64,000 bases of DNA from Vigna angularis (GCF_016808095.1 NC_068973.1:20813501-20877500); one strand, 5' to 3'; positions 11,089 through 23,706 are shown, counted from the stretch's first letter. Numbers and translations: made by a program. Notes: generated by a model from the letters alone, not told the origin.

Positions 11089-12052
11089 GCAATAGCGACA
11101 AAAACGGAGGGTACCCTCGGAGGGATACATCTTGGAGTCCAAAATTTAATAACTATACTGCCCTAAACGCATCTAGGGAAAAGGTTCTCGAAGAAGCCCT
11201 TAATGCTGAACTTCTCACGCTTCGAAAAAGATCAACACCCAAAAACGAAGACGAAAGGAAAAGCTGCAATTTCCATCAGAATCATGGCCACACTACAGAA
11301 GAATGTTCTACACTGAAGGATGAAATAGAAAGACTCATCCAAGCAGGTTATCTCCGTAAATACATAAAAGAAGAAAGGATCCAAACAAAAAGCCCTCGCA
11401 TGGAAAAGTCTCTGCGTAGAAGTCCCGAACGCTCCTATCGAAAAGATGAGCGGAGACGAAGGCACAGTCGCAACCGCAGTCGCAACCTTAGTCGCACAAG
11501 GGAGCGATCGGTTCGCGGACACATCAACACCATTTTTGGGGGTTTTGCGGGAGGACGAACATCATCCTCGGCCCGCAAAAGGCACCTAAGAAGCCTGAGA
11601 ACTGTCCATATTGTGGATAGAAAACCTCGATCTTTGCCGCTTATGACCTTCACATATGAAGATTTCCATTCTCCTGACCCTAATCAAGATGATCCCATGG
11701 TCATTAGAGCCGAGATAGCTCGGTATAGTGTCGGCAAGGTACTGGTCGACCAAGGCAGCTCGATCAACATGTTATATTGGAAAAAATTCCTTAAAATAGA
11801 TTTTTCGGAAGATATAATAGCCCATTCAACGAACAAATTTTGGGATTCGTAGGAGAGAGAGTCGACACACGAGGGTATTTAAACCTGAGAACCCGACTCG
11901 GGACGGGCAAAGAGACAAAAGAACTCAGAATGAGGTTCTTATTGGTAGAGGCAAATACCTCATACAACTTCTTGTTAGGACGACCATGTTTGAATGCATT
12001 CAGAGTTGTACAACTACAGAAGGTCGCAGGACGCCTGGTTGCCCCTTTCTAG
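11089..12052 (+). pseudogene. Tat-like gag C-terminus and protease, frameshifted
   Basis: The frame carries a zinc-binding stretch (CNFHQNHGHTTEEC), then an arginine/serine-rich segment, then the retropepsin active site VDQGSSINML near 11750. Around 11840 the frame breaks and the protease continues in the next frame to 12052 with FLLGRPCLNAF. Asp-Gln-Gly at the active site is usual for Tat-type proteases. Nothing of reverse transcriptase follows. Confidence 0.75.
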
Positions 12053-12785
12053 GGCCCTTAGTGTAGGATGTCTCGCATGGGCGCCTGATAACGGGTGAAT
12101 ATACCGTTATTTGTGATGCAATTTTGATACTAGATCAACCCTTTTTTACTTAAAAGCCAGCTTGAATTCATGTTCTTAATTTAGTTTTGTGAATAAGTGA
12201 GTAAAGGGTATAATTAATGATTTTATCACTAAATTCCCTTGATTTTGTAGGTTATTGGAATGATTTAAAAAAGGAGTTAAAGTACCAAGGAGTTGGAATG
12301 CAGAAAAAGAGATAAAGACGCATTGTAGAAAAGTCAAGTTGAAGCTGAGCGCTAGAAAGCGGTCCTGAGCGCTAGTTTCATGTATCGCACAAAGCTTGGG
12401 CGCCCTTTTAGGGGCACTGAGCGCCAGTTTTCTCGCAAGCGCTTGGGCGCCTTAAGTAGGGGCGCTGAGCGTTGGCGACGTTGGCCCATGATCCAATTCA
12501 GCTGTATATAAGGACTTGGACGTCCTAGAGGGAGTATCTCTTGATGGCTTGAGCACAGAAACACAAATTTTGCTCCTTTGGAGGCAGATTTGGGAATGCG
12601 GGAGCTCTCCTCTTTAGTTTCTAGGGTTTTTCTATCTCTTTCATTCCATTGTACACCTAGTTTCTTCATGACGATGGACAACTAATCCTATTTGTTGTTG
12701 GGGAAGATGTAACCTCTAAACTCTCATGTGTTTGAATTTGTTTTGAATTATTATATGCTTCTTTCATTAATTGTTAGAGATGTTC

Positions 12786-13997
12786 CACTAGTGCAAAATT
12801 GGGCTTTAACATCACCCCGTAGACGTCAGACCACAAAAAACCAACGTAAATTATTGACCGATGGCATTTTTGTAAATAAGTGGGCATATAGACGTCTGTT
12901 AGGAGGGGCCCCGACATCTATAATATTATTGACGTCGGGGCCCCTCCTAACAGACGTCTTAATGCTTGACAGGTAGATGAAAAGTCATTTTTTTTCCGCC
13001 TTAAAGACGTCTGATCTCGCCACCCCGACGTCTATATTCAATTATAGATGTTGGTGCCCCTCCTAATGGGGGTGTATATGTCTGACAGGTAGATGAAAAG
13101 TTATGTTTTTTCCACCGTACAGACGTCGGATCTCGCCATCCAACGTCTAAATGGCCTGACAGGGTAGGTGAAAAGTTGTTTTGGACATCATATTAGTGAG
13201 GGCCCCGGCGTCTAGGCCAGAATAGATGTCGGTTCACCTGGGGAGCCGACGTCTAGTTTGATGTTAAATCAGACATCACACCCACAGTTACGAGCACTTC
13301 ATCGTCTTTCTTCTCGCCTTTTCTCTCCGCGGCATTGCTTTTCCAGGTGCGTTTTTGTCTCTTTTGAACCGTTTAAACGTACTTTTATTTCGATTATATT
13401 AGTCTTTGGTTGATTATCTTTCATTTGAACCGATTAAAATGAGTTTTTGTTGTGTTTTGGTGTAGTTTTTCTCGTGTCTTTGGGTAGCGTAGTACCGCAT
13501 TCTCCCTTTGCTAGTTTCCTCGTAAGAAAAGCTTGCGTCTTTTGGAGGTCTTATAGCGTTTCAACCCAAAACCGAACTTCGGTCCTTGCCTAGTTCTATT
13601 GTCACCGTTCGTTTTCATTGGCGGTTTTAATGGAACTAGGCAAGGACCCAAATTCGGTTTTCGGTTGAAATGCCATAAGAGATCCAAAAGACGTAACCTT
13701 TTCTATGACAAAACTAGCAAAGGAAGAAGGTGCTACTACGATTTCCAAAGACACGAGCTGCAGTAGACGTCGGTTAATGCAATGACCGACGTCTATAGAG
13801 CCCTTTAGATGTCGGTTAATGCAATGTCTGACGTCTATGGAGCCCTTTAGACGTCGGGATCATGCAGTAACCGACGTCAGACGTCAAACCTATTTTGAGT
13901 CCGACGTTTGATTAACGTTGCCCACAAAGACGTCGATTCTGGAGCTGACGTTAAAAGGCCAAAATAACAGACGTTAAATGCCCTTTTTGCACTAGTG
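12786..13997. mobile_element. Non-autonomous CACTA-like DNA element
   Basis: It starts CACTAGTGCAAAA and ends TTTTTGCACTAGTG, a perfect terminal inverted repeat of the CACTA type. The 3-bp duplication TTC (12783-12785 and 13998-14000) fits that superfamily. GACGTC sites fill both ends, and there is no transposase frame. It interrupts the LTR at 12086-14560. Confidence 0.9.
13505..13723. repeat. Long imperfect inverted repeat inside the CACTA-like element
   Basis: Arms at 13505-13600 and 13629-13723 pair over roughly 95 bases with scattered mismatches, leaving a loop of about 28 bases. The arms share CTTTGCTAG, GTCTTTTGGA and GGTCCTTGCCTAGTTC. A transcript would form a long hairpin. Confidence 0.8.
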
Positions 13998-15925
13998 TTC
14001 TCCTTTGCTCTATGCTTATTATATTTGGCTTTCTTTGTTATTGGAAAATACCTAAAAACCAGGATCTGGAGAATTTCTCCCAAAAGCAATATTACCCAAG
14101 TGTGGTGATAGGAGGTTTGGTTGTCTTAAGCTTCTGTTCATAATGCAGAATTAGTTATTAGGGATGCAAGGGATTATGGTCTAATAATTAAGGATAGGCT
14201 TTCTTTGCCGAGGGATCGAATTTTAAGTAATTTAGAGAGTGACATTAACAATTTAATAAAGAAGATGAATTCTTATATGCATGAAAGTAAGGATGGTAAA
14301 ATCTAAACCTCAACAACATTATCATCTCATATTATGAACATCATCCATTCACTCTTGTGTTTTAGCCTCAATCGATCAATTTGCATTCATATTTACTTTT
14401 GTTGCATTTGCATTTAAAAACCAACAAAATATATTTTCAGTCTTAATTAGTTAAGTAATTACATAATTGTCTAGTGTCATGAGTCTTCTCGGATACGATA
14501 CTTGGTCTTACCATTTTATATTACTTGATACGATTTGGTACACTTGCCGAGGTCTTAACAGTGCCTGGCTGCCCTTTTCTAGAGCCCTAAGCGCAGGAGG
14601 CCTCACATCCATGCCTGAGCGCCTTTTTAGGGGCGCTGAGCGTAAGACTTCGAGTATCGCTTCACGCTGAGCACCACTTCTCTCGCAAGCTCGCTTGGGC
14701 GCCCTAAGTAGGGGCACTGAGCGCTGACGACGTTGGCCCATGATCCAATTCAGCTTTATATAAGGACTTGCACGTTCTAGAGGGAGTATCTTTTGACAAA
14801 AGGGATGCAAATTCAGATTAGTTCGACTCTCGAGTCAGAATTGGATGCAGAAGCTCTCCTCTTCAGTTTTTAGAGTTTATCTTTCATTCTCATTCCATTA
14901 TACATCTAGTTTCTCCATGATAATGGAAAACTAAATTCATTTGTTGTTGGGGAAGATGTAACCTCTAAAATCTCATATATTTAAATTGATTCCCACTACA
15001 ATAAAAGCGCGTATTACCGAAGGTTTATTACCGACGACCTTTAGGCCTTCGGTAATGTATTGGTGAACTTAAATACTGAGGGTTTTTGCCCTTCGATAAT
15101 GCCTAATGCCTCATCATATGCGAACCACATCTTCATCCAGCCATTCTCTCGAGAGATCCACCCGCACACATCTCTTTTTCTCTCGAGCCTCCGCTCGTCT
15201 CTGATCCATATTTCAAGTTCCTCCACCTCAGATCTTCAACCACCAGCCATGGTTAGTCTCTAGATCTTCATTCTCCCGTACATTTCTCCTGTGCCTCAGT
15301 CTAATCCACCATAGAATCCACTTTTCACCGATTAAACCTATCCTCACTAATCTATCTTCACTTTTTCCCGATTAAAACCTCTTTTCATTCCATTCCATCG
15401 ATTCAATCGTGGAATCCTTTCTTTCCACCGATCAAAACGTCCCAAATCCACATCCCTAGAATCTACACCGATCAAACCACTCAATCTAGGGTTTTCCTCC
15501 ATTGTCCGTCATCTGATGTTCTTCTTCTTTGATTTGCTCAATCTGTGCCAATTTCCATGGTTCCTCATCGATCCGCCTCGACCTGGAGCTATCAAGTGGT
15601 ATTCAGAGCCTAGGTTTGGCACATCTGCACGGAGCTAAGTATTTTATTTGCCTTTCCATGTTGTCTTCGATTAATTATCTTGATCTGTTTTGGTCTTGTA
15701 TTGATTCAATCTGTGCGTTGGTCGTTCTCCATTTTCTGGGTTGTAAATCTGTTTCGAGTAATTTGTCTTGTTTGTCTTCACTGTTATGAGTTTCGTGTTT
15801 AGGATTCTATAATTTTGTGTATGTGCGTTTTGTGTGCTTTGAGTTCTCTCCACATTCGTTTAAGGGTTTTAGGGCTGGCTAGGTTCATAATTGACAACTC
15901 GTTTTTGGGTGAAAATGGGTGCTTG

Positions 15926-16345
15926 ATGGTTCAAGCGTTGGTGGATTCCGAAGGGAGGTTCGTGGATATCTCAGCTGTGTAGCCAAGTACCATGAATCCT
16001 GAAACTATTTTGTGTGAGAGTATGATTTATCTCGAGGTTGAGGAATCCAAGGAATTGTTGAGTGGACCATGTTATAATCTCAACGACGGTAATTTGATTC
16101 CTTAGTATATTATGGGAGAATCCTGTTTTTCCATTTTTTCCATGGCTTTTGACGCCTATAACAGAGTATAAGAAGGATAGTTTTGGCTCTGTGCAGAGGG
16201 CTTTCAATTGTGCTCATGGTAATGCAATGAAGTTGATTGGTAATGCCTTTGGGCGGGCTTTGTGGCAGCTTCTCGCGACCTCGAGGAAGTAGAAGCTAAA
16301 GTGTATTGAGCATTTGTCGTTTGTGAATATGCTAATGTTGTATCA
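15926..16345 (+). pseudogene. PIF/Harbinger-derived nuclease (DDE_Tnp_4) fragment, decayed
   Basis: From the ATG at 15926 one frame reads VQALVDSEGRFVDIS, then a stop, then PSTMNPETILCES, EESKELLSGP and NDGNLIP. After a frameshift near 16135 the next frame reads PWLLTPITEYKKDSFGSVQ, FNCAHGNAM and NAFGRALWQLL, ending near 16345. These blocks are in the order seen in the DDE superfamily endonuclease domain of plant PIF/Harbinger-derived, ALP1-like proteins. At least four stop codons and one frameshift make it non-functional. It lies inside a CACTA-like element, so capture is the simplest reading; a decayed PIF element inserted there is the alternative. Confidence 0.65.
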
Positions 16346-16405
16346 GACTACATAGTTCTATATCAGTATTCAACTTGTTTGAGCGATTAATTTTATTTAT
16401 TTCAG

Positions 16406-16477
16406 AACACTGGCAAGTACTGGTTTGGGTGGCCAGCTTTATGGAGATATTGGATCACTGTCTGAATTGGAGATTTT
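16406..16477 (+). pseudogene. Captured leucine-rich-repeat kinase exon (72 bp)
   Basis: The exon is bounded by TTTATTTCAG upstream and GTAAGTATT downstream. It is exactly 72 bases, one 24-residue LRR unit, and starts and ends in phase 2, the usual layout of plant LRR receptor kinase exons. The readable part is STGLGGQLYGDIGSLSELE, which fits the plant extracellular LRR consensus (LxGxLxxxIGxLxxLxxL). Neighbouring exons were not found, so this is an isolated fragment inside the CACTA-like element. Confidence 0.7.
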
Positions 16478-18110
16478 GTAAGTATTTTATTCAGTATATT
16501 CTTTTGTTATATCTACCAAAGGAAATGATCAAGTCATAAATTAAGAACATGTTAAAATTGAAAATAATGAGAAATTAGATAACTGTTGTGACTCGATCTA
16601 AGAACAGTATAAGCAGAAAAGGGAACATGCATGAAAAGTCCAGTTGTAATAACTTGTACTTATCTACATATAGATTGTCTTGATTCTCTTCTGAAAACTC
16701 CAAAATGGTAATTTACATTTAGCTTAATGTTTGGAACAGAGGAAGTTACGATGAATAATTTGCTTTAAAATGTTATTGATTCATATCCAGTAATGGTCAT
16801 GCATTGCATAGAATACGATTCTCCAATAATTATCGCAGTGATGCAGATAAGTACAAGTTTCATTAAAATGTCTGAATCTATATGGAATAGTTTAAATCTT
16901 TTTGAGTATATCTGGGTTGCTTGGAATGGAAATTGAGAACTGGAAGTTGATTTAAATTGTTTCGACATAATTACATTGAATTTTGTTGAGGAATGTTTAG
17001 AATTATATCTAACTGCACCAGGCTTAGGTGGTAGTTGATAAATAAAATCTTGGCATGTTAATGTAGGAAATTTTGGCTGAAACGTGATGTTCCATTGCAT
17101 TAGACCTAGGTGGTTGCTATAATTAATACCTTAGCAAGTTAATCTATAAATTTTTGGCAGGAACGTGATGTTCCAATACTTAGGATATGTTATATTACTT
17201 TAAATTATTATATCACCTTAAAATGTATAATCGGATTCTAGTTATCATGATTTTAAAAGTAATTATTAAATTTTTTATTTATTGTTTATAATTTTTGTAG
17301 AATGCTAGTCCTTAAAGAATAAAGTTTAGTTTTGAACTTAGTTTTGAAATAGAAAGTAGACATTTCAGCTTTGATTTTAAATGCATTGTGTATATCATAT
17401 ATGTTTTGCCGCCTTCTGCAATTAATGGTCTCCAATGGAGTTTGTGTAGTTTTTATCCTTTACAATTTTGATACGACAGATGTTCACTAACATGTTAACA
17501 TGGAAAAGAAAATTTTTATAAGAAAATTAAGGGAGAAAGGGAAGTTGTGCATATTTGTGCAGATTTGGGATTGATGAGAATTGAAAAACTTATGCATCAC
17601 GTTACAATTGAGAGCAATCAAGCACCAATTGAACAACAACCGAGAAAGAGAAGTTCTTATTGCCCTATATCTTTTTGTGCAATCTGTTTTAGCTATAAGG
17701 AAATATTGATTGAAGCTTTGCTCATGTATCTTGTAGTATTGGACAAAAGATAGAAGCTTGAAGTTGTCAAGAAGTAATAGTGGAGGCACGTGAATACTTC
17801 AATAGAAGTTGATCTAGATTGTGGCCGTAACTGAACTAGTACCAGACCGTAGCATAAGATTGATTGGGTTATTTTGTTTTTTTTGTGTAATTTTGATTTG
17901 TAATAGGCTTGTATTAGCCTATTGTAGTTTTAGCTTTGTTTTGGCAGCAAGTATCTTATTTAAAAGACTATAAACATGTTATGCAATATCATTTGATATC
18001 TCCTTTTCAGCTGCCATTCTCCAGTAGAAATAGCAGTGGTTAGTTTGATGTCATGAAAAATTTCATAATCTAAACTAGTTGAATGAAACTAGAGCATCTG
18101 CCTTTGCCCT
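16478..18110. other. Interior of the gene-carrying CACTA, no gene recognised
   Basis: This is AT-rich sequence, possibly intron sequence taken along with the LRR exon. A short duplicated phrase (GAACGTGATGTTCC-like) occurs at about 17080-17095 and 17160-17173. Reading frames are short and unlike known proteins. Confidence 0.4.
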
Positions 18111-18466
18111 TCTGTAATTAACGATTTATCGACAACCTATAGGAATTACCAACGGCGTTTTGCTGTTTCCGACAGACTTGGGTCGTCGGTAATGCCCTCT
18201 TTTTTGGTAGTTCCGATTTATATATGCTTTTTTCGCTAATTGTTAGGGTTATTCTCCTATGCTCTATGCTTGTTATGTTTAACTCATTCATGACATGATT
18301 TTTGGTTTTCTTTATTATTGACAAATACCTAAAAACCTAGAACTGGAGAATTTCTTCCAAGGGAACTATTGCCTAGACATAGGGATAGAACGCTTGGTTG
18401 TCTTAAGCTTCCGTTCGTAATGTAAAATTAATTAGTAGAGATACAAGACATATAATTAAGGATATA

Positions 18467-19594
<1,128 letters not shown>

Positions 19595-22500
19595 CTATTT
19601 CCGATAAGAAAATTGATTTCTAAATTCTCTATTAAACTTTTCAAAGGATGTTTTTTTTGCTGCTATGGCAACATCATCCAGAAATCCCCTCTGAGGAAAT
19701 TCTTCAGGCACAAGACTTTGATATGTTTCAAACTGCTGTGCAGCTTCTTCAGTTTTACCCATGAGACTGTATATTATTCCCTGCAGTTTTGTTCAAAATC
19801 AATTTAGCCATTTCATGAAAGCAATCAACCATAATCACTTCTGTCTCTACCTTTAGGTTCTATGACCACAGAAAGTAGTCATTCAGTGTGAATTATCATC
19901 CAGAAGTATACTAGCAAAGTAATTGCATTAACACAAATAACAAACATATTAAAAAAACCAGACAGGTGCAGGATGGAAAATGGAAATAAAAGTTTGCTCC
20001 TTGAACACTGAAAGGAAACAAGATTTTGAAGCTTAGCGCATCTTCAGCTCCTTGAACACAGAAAAAACAGAAGGAGAAGCCATACTCTGTGAAGTATACT
20101 GGAGAAAAGTCACAAGATGGGGGGACTCTAAAGTAAAATCATTCACAGGTGATTAAGTCCATTTTTCTAAAGATACAGGCATAAGAATTTAGGAGTCCTA
20201 CTAAGTCCTCTTTTGACGAAAACACGAGCTATAGGAGAAATACCTCACTGTTTAATTTAACTATTCTACCAAGGTTTTCTTACTCTTCACACCCTAGAAA
20301 TTTTGTTACATACAATCAGAACGATAAAACTTAATAGAAAATGTCAAATATTTCCATTTAGTCAGCATTTTGTTCTTGGTTTCAAATTTTACCCTTCTTT
20401 TTTCTTTTCTTACCTGGTTCACTAAGTTCTGATTGAGATCAAAGGATTGGACTGAGCCAACTTTGAGACCATGTTAATGATTTTTTTGTCCAGCTGGCAG
20501 AGCTAAAACTCTGACCCAAGTCATTTATTTTTTATTTATCAGATAATAGTGCTTCAGCTCATAAAATGTTTCCAGTTTTGAAGTTATAAAACCAAATGAA
20601 CCAAAAATTTGGCTATATTGTGATAAAAAGCAATTTTGTCTATAAAGCATTGGCACTATCATATATGTTCAGAACGATTCTCAAAGATTAACTAATGTAC
20701 CACTGTATGCACAACTCATAATTAACCAGCTGATAAACTCACCTGACAAATATAAGGCCTAAAATCTCGAGGATTTTGGTCAATCAATTCTTGCAATTTC
20801 TTTATGCCCTCCTCCAGATTACCCTGCAAAGCACACAATGCTACGCATGTTAAATTAATTCTAACAGATATTGTGCTTGGTTAACCTGAATTGGTAGCAG
20901 ATAAGCAGAGAAAGTGGAAACTTGATTGGTAATAGACCAATTTGAAAGAATCCCACCCTAAGTTGATGGATCATCAGTTCACCTGTACAGCATGCATTTG
21001 TGCAATTAAGATTCTTATGTTTCTCTCCTCAGTAACTCTGTTTTCACGAGAAGCTAACTCTTGAGCCTTATTTAGCATTTCAAATATAGCAGGACCTTCA
21101 TGGTTTTTATGCATTGCCATAGCCAAACCCTGTAAATGATAGTATCACTCATCTCATTCATATATGGAAAAACGTAACAAATAAAATGCCATGGTATCTT
21201 ATTACATGATGTGGGATCAAAATATGAATATCGTAACCATATTTGTTTTGATATAGCAGGCAGCCACAAAATGTTGCAAAGAATAATCCAATGTATTACA
21301 TTCAAAGCTAAATCTAAACTATGCAACATATCTCTTGGCATAAATTTGGAACTAACCTAATCAAATCCTGCCTAGAGAATGCTCACAACAAAATTGGAAA
21401 AGGCCAAATTCAACAAAAAATAAAATAACACTTCAATACTATTTATGGCACAGAAATAATATCAGGAAGCTCTCTTCAAGAACTCTGAACTTCAAGGAAA
21501 ACACAAGATGTTGAAGCAAGGTTTACAGGACAATGACTAATTAACATTTTTGACAGAAATAGTACAAATAATAATAATACCAGCACGCAACATAATAAGA
21601 AACTGAAAATAATACAGTTAAACACAATAATTGAAAGGAACTTGGTAGGCTGTGGAACCATGCCAATACATAAGTAATGAATATGCTAGTAGGTCTCCAA
21701 TCAAACAGTCAATTGTTATGAAAATGAGGAAAGGAGGTAATGAAAATGGGGAGTTACGTGTTCTCCAAAACTGATTTTGTTTTAGCGGTTGTTCTAAGAA
21801 GAATAATGCATAATTTACCATACCCAAAAACATATTCTTATTTTCCGTTCACCTTCTCTCTGTTTAGTAGGAGAGTTGGAGCTACTTAGGATCAGCCTTG
21901 ACCACAAATCGTCATTTAAGTTTATGCAACACTCACCTCTCCTCTAATTTGAATCCATCCCAAAACAAATCCTTGCAGCCACACTTTCCAAATCAGTGTT
22001 ACATTACAGTATACTTATAGTAGTTATTTAAACAATTGACTAGAAGCCATCATAACTGCCACTAATATTCTTCATATAAATCTATGACCAAACAAATCCT
22101 CTTCTCAGTTTATGTTCTAAAGCTTTTGGCAGTTAAATGAACCACATTTTCAAAATTGCCAATCCCTTACTGAGAGCATACAAATAACCAAACCAAAGCC
22201 TACCTTTCTATCCACTCACCTTTCTGACCAGAACCAAAATTCAAACTTTGCAGTACACTTTCAAAATTCTAACAGCAAAAAGAAACAGCGAAAGACATTA
22301 CATGCAATGCTCTGAGTAGAAGAGGCCTTCTCTTCAAGATTTCCCTGAACAATCTTTTAGCTTTACTCAATTGCCCCACTGTCTCATAACAAAGTGCAAG
22401 CAAAAGCCTCCACTCAACCTCTTTCGGCTCCGCAGCAATTAAATCCTCCACAAACTTCAAAGCCTCCTTTGACTTCCCTCTCTTAATTTTCCCATACAAA

Positions 22501-22955
22501 ACCACCTTGAGAGCCTCGACACTTTTCGGATCCTTCTCCAAAACCTTCTCCCACATTTCCTCCTCTTGATCGCTTTCATCTTCCTCATTTTTCTCTTCTT
22601 CCGGCTTCATCTTCTCCTCCAACACAACATCAGAACTCACAGAAGGCGATGCTTCTGCAAAAGCAGCTCTCCTGCTGAAGGCCCCCGACACCAGAAACGA
22701 CCCAATGAGGAAAAATGCCACCTTTTCTGAGACGAACTTGAATAAAGCTCTTCCCGGTGAAAAATTCGAGCAGGGTGTGCAAGGGGTTTGAGAGGAAGTG
22801 AATGTCGAGAAAAGGGTGGCGCGAACCATGGCTGGTGGAACCGAAATTGATGTGGGTTTGTTGCGGTTAGGAATCAGTGGGTGGCCTAGGAAATTGCGGA
22901 ACTTTGATTGGGATTCGGAGTAGATGGAGAAAGTGGTGACTGAAGTTGAAGCCAT
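19595..22955 (-). CDS. SG1: Chloroplast TPR protein, SLOW GREEN 1-like
   Basis: Four exons can be read on the minus strand: 22302-22955, 20983-21129, 20743-20823 and 19595-19780 (stop TAG at 19595-19597). All three introns are phase 0 with GT..AG ends, and the spliced product is 355 residues. Residues 1-70 are rich in Ser, Thr and Arg and poor in acidic residues, as in a plastid transit peptide. Residues 74-100 form a hydrophobic segment (VAFFLIGSFLVSGAF), 115-133 are strongly acidic, and from 133 on there are TPR-type helices (EEMWEKVLEKDPKSVEALK, EVEWRLLLALCYETVGQLS, GNLEEGIKKLQELIDQNP). This layout fits SLOW GREEN 1, a chloroplast membrane TPR protein needed for chloroplast development in Arabidopsis. 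The name rests on recalled similarity, without a search. No break is seen; it is the only clearly intact host gene here. Confidence 0.85.
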
Positions 22956-23190
22956 TTCTTATAGATGTTATTGCCGGGAAGATACTCACCGGTTGTCGTG
23001 GGAATTTGAGACCAAGGACACCTCTTCGTCGTCTTTTATCCCTCTCCCTACTAAAAACTCTTACGCCCGGTTGCCGTGAACTCGCAGATAAAGGCAAATG
23101 TCATCTTTGCCCTTAGGACATGTGACAATATCAGGTGAGAAATTGGTTGATATTAAATTTCTTAGCTCGATAATCGATTCTAGATTATTA
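22956..23190 (-). promoter_or_regulatory. 5' untranslated region and proximal promoter of the TPR gene
   Basis: The sequence upstream of the ATG holds pyrimidine-rich text with a weak TATA-like GATAAAAG on the minus strand near 23033-23041. The Mutator-like element begins only 245 bases upstream of the start codon, so little room is left for a native promoter. Confidence 0.4.
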
Positions 23191-23199
23191 TATAATAAT

Positions 23200-23706
23200 G
23201 GATTAAATATACTTTTAGTTTGTTCATTATTAAGTAATTTTGTTTTTCGTCTCTATTTTAAATTTTGTACGTTTTGATCTCTTTTTTTAAGGAAATCATA
23301 ATTTTTTATCCTAAAAAGCAAACGGTGTTAAAAATCAGGTGAAGTGGCTAATGTTTGGTCATGCTAGAAACTTAGAAATTTTCTCTCTCTACAACGTTAG
23401 ATATTTTTCAATGCAAATTCAGAACAGTAGTCACACATGAACGCCAACACACCTCCACTAGTTCAGGCTGTCGCGGGCGACGTTTGTTGCCGCCGGGGAA
23501 GCCACCGGACTTTCCCTTCCTTTTCTTCCAAGAATTAAGGTTTCTTCCTTCTTTTTCAATCTCTGCTCATCAGGAACGATAGAGGCACCATCACGGTCCA
23601 CCCCAACCAGATTCGCCGCAGGTGGCATATGGAGCCATTGAGGTATCACCAATGTCGGTGTCTCCTTCTTTGATCTGCACCAGCCGTCGCAGCTTCAATC
23701 CCAAAA
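23200..23706 (+). repeat. Left long terminal inverted repeat of the Mutator-like element
   Basis: It pairs with 51842-52362 along its full length, with moderate divergence. Shared stretches include CCACTAGTTCAGGCTGTCGC-like text, GAACGCCAACACACCTCCACT and CTTCAATCCCAAAA. Confidence 0.85.

Larger units (their letters stand above)
9190..12052 (+). mobile_element. Tat-like Ty3/gypsy gag-protease remnant
   Basis: A TTTTGGCGCCCATCGTGG motif at 9192-9209, of the kind found right after the 5' LTR in Tat-lineage elements, precedes gag and protease coding sequence. No reverse transcriptase or integrase follows; the sequence breaks off near 12052 into LTR sequence of another family. The remnant is split by the hAT element at 10154-11088. 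Confidence 0.65.
12086..14560 (+). repeat. Probable solo LTR of the Athila-like family, with nested CACTA
   Basis: It starts TGATAACGGGTG, like the family LTR start, and carries GCGCT palindromes at 12340-12480, a TATATAAGG box at 12515-12523 and the conserved 3' half. It ends CTTAACA, earlier than related LTRs. The flanks GCGCC (12081-12085) and GTGCC (14561-14565) could be a target duplication with one mutation. Without the 1.2-kb CACTA insertion it is about 1.26 kb. Confidence 0.55.
14994..18211. mobile_element. CACTA-like element carrying gene fragments
   Basis: The left end CACTACAATAAAAGCG is CACTA-like. The right end TTTTTTGGTAGT is a degraded counterpart, and TCC flanks both sides (14991-14993 and 18212-18214). 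TTACCGACGACC-like subterminal repeats occur near both ends (15013-15060 and 18140-18195). The interior is not transposase-like. It holds a PIF/Harbinger-type nuclease fragment and a spliceable LRR exon, so this looks like a gene-capturing CACTA. Confidence 0.6.
12028..18466 (+). repeat. Fragmented LTR of the Athila-like family with two nested insertions
   Basis: Pieces at 12028-12085, 14561-14993 and 18212-18466 read as one plus-strand LTR. They hold GCGCTGAGCGC-type palindromes, a TATATAAGG box at 14757-14765, and the downstream LTR text up to the ATTAAGGATA phrase at about 18466, where similarity stops. A second LTR copy (12086-14560) and a CACTA-like element (14994-18211) separate the pieces. 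No internal region or primer site follows. Confidence 0.5.

Noticed and set aside
16406..16477. An intact LRR receptor kinase gene here
   Set aside because: Only one exon is found; no other LRR, membrane or kinase exons are visible within the element.
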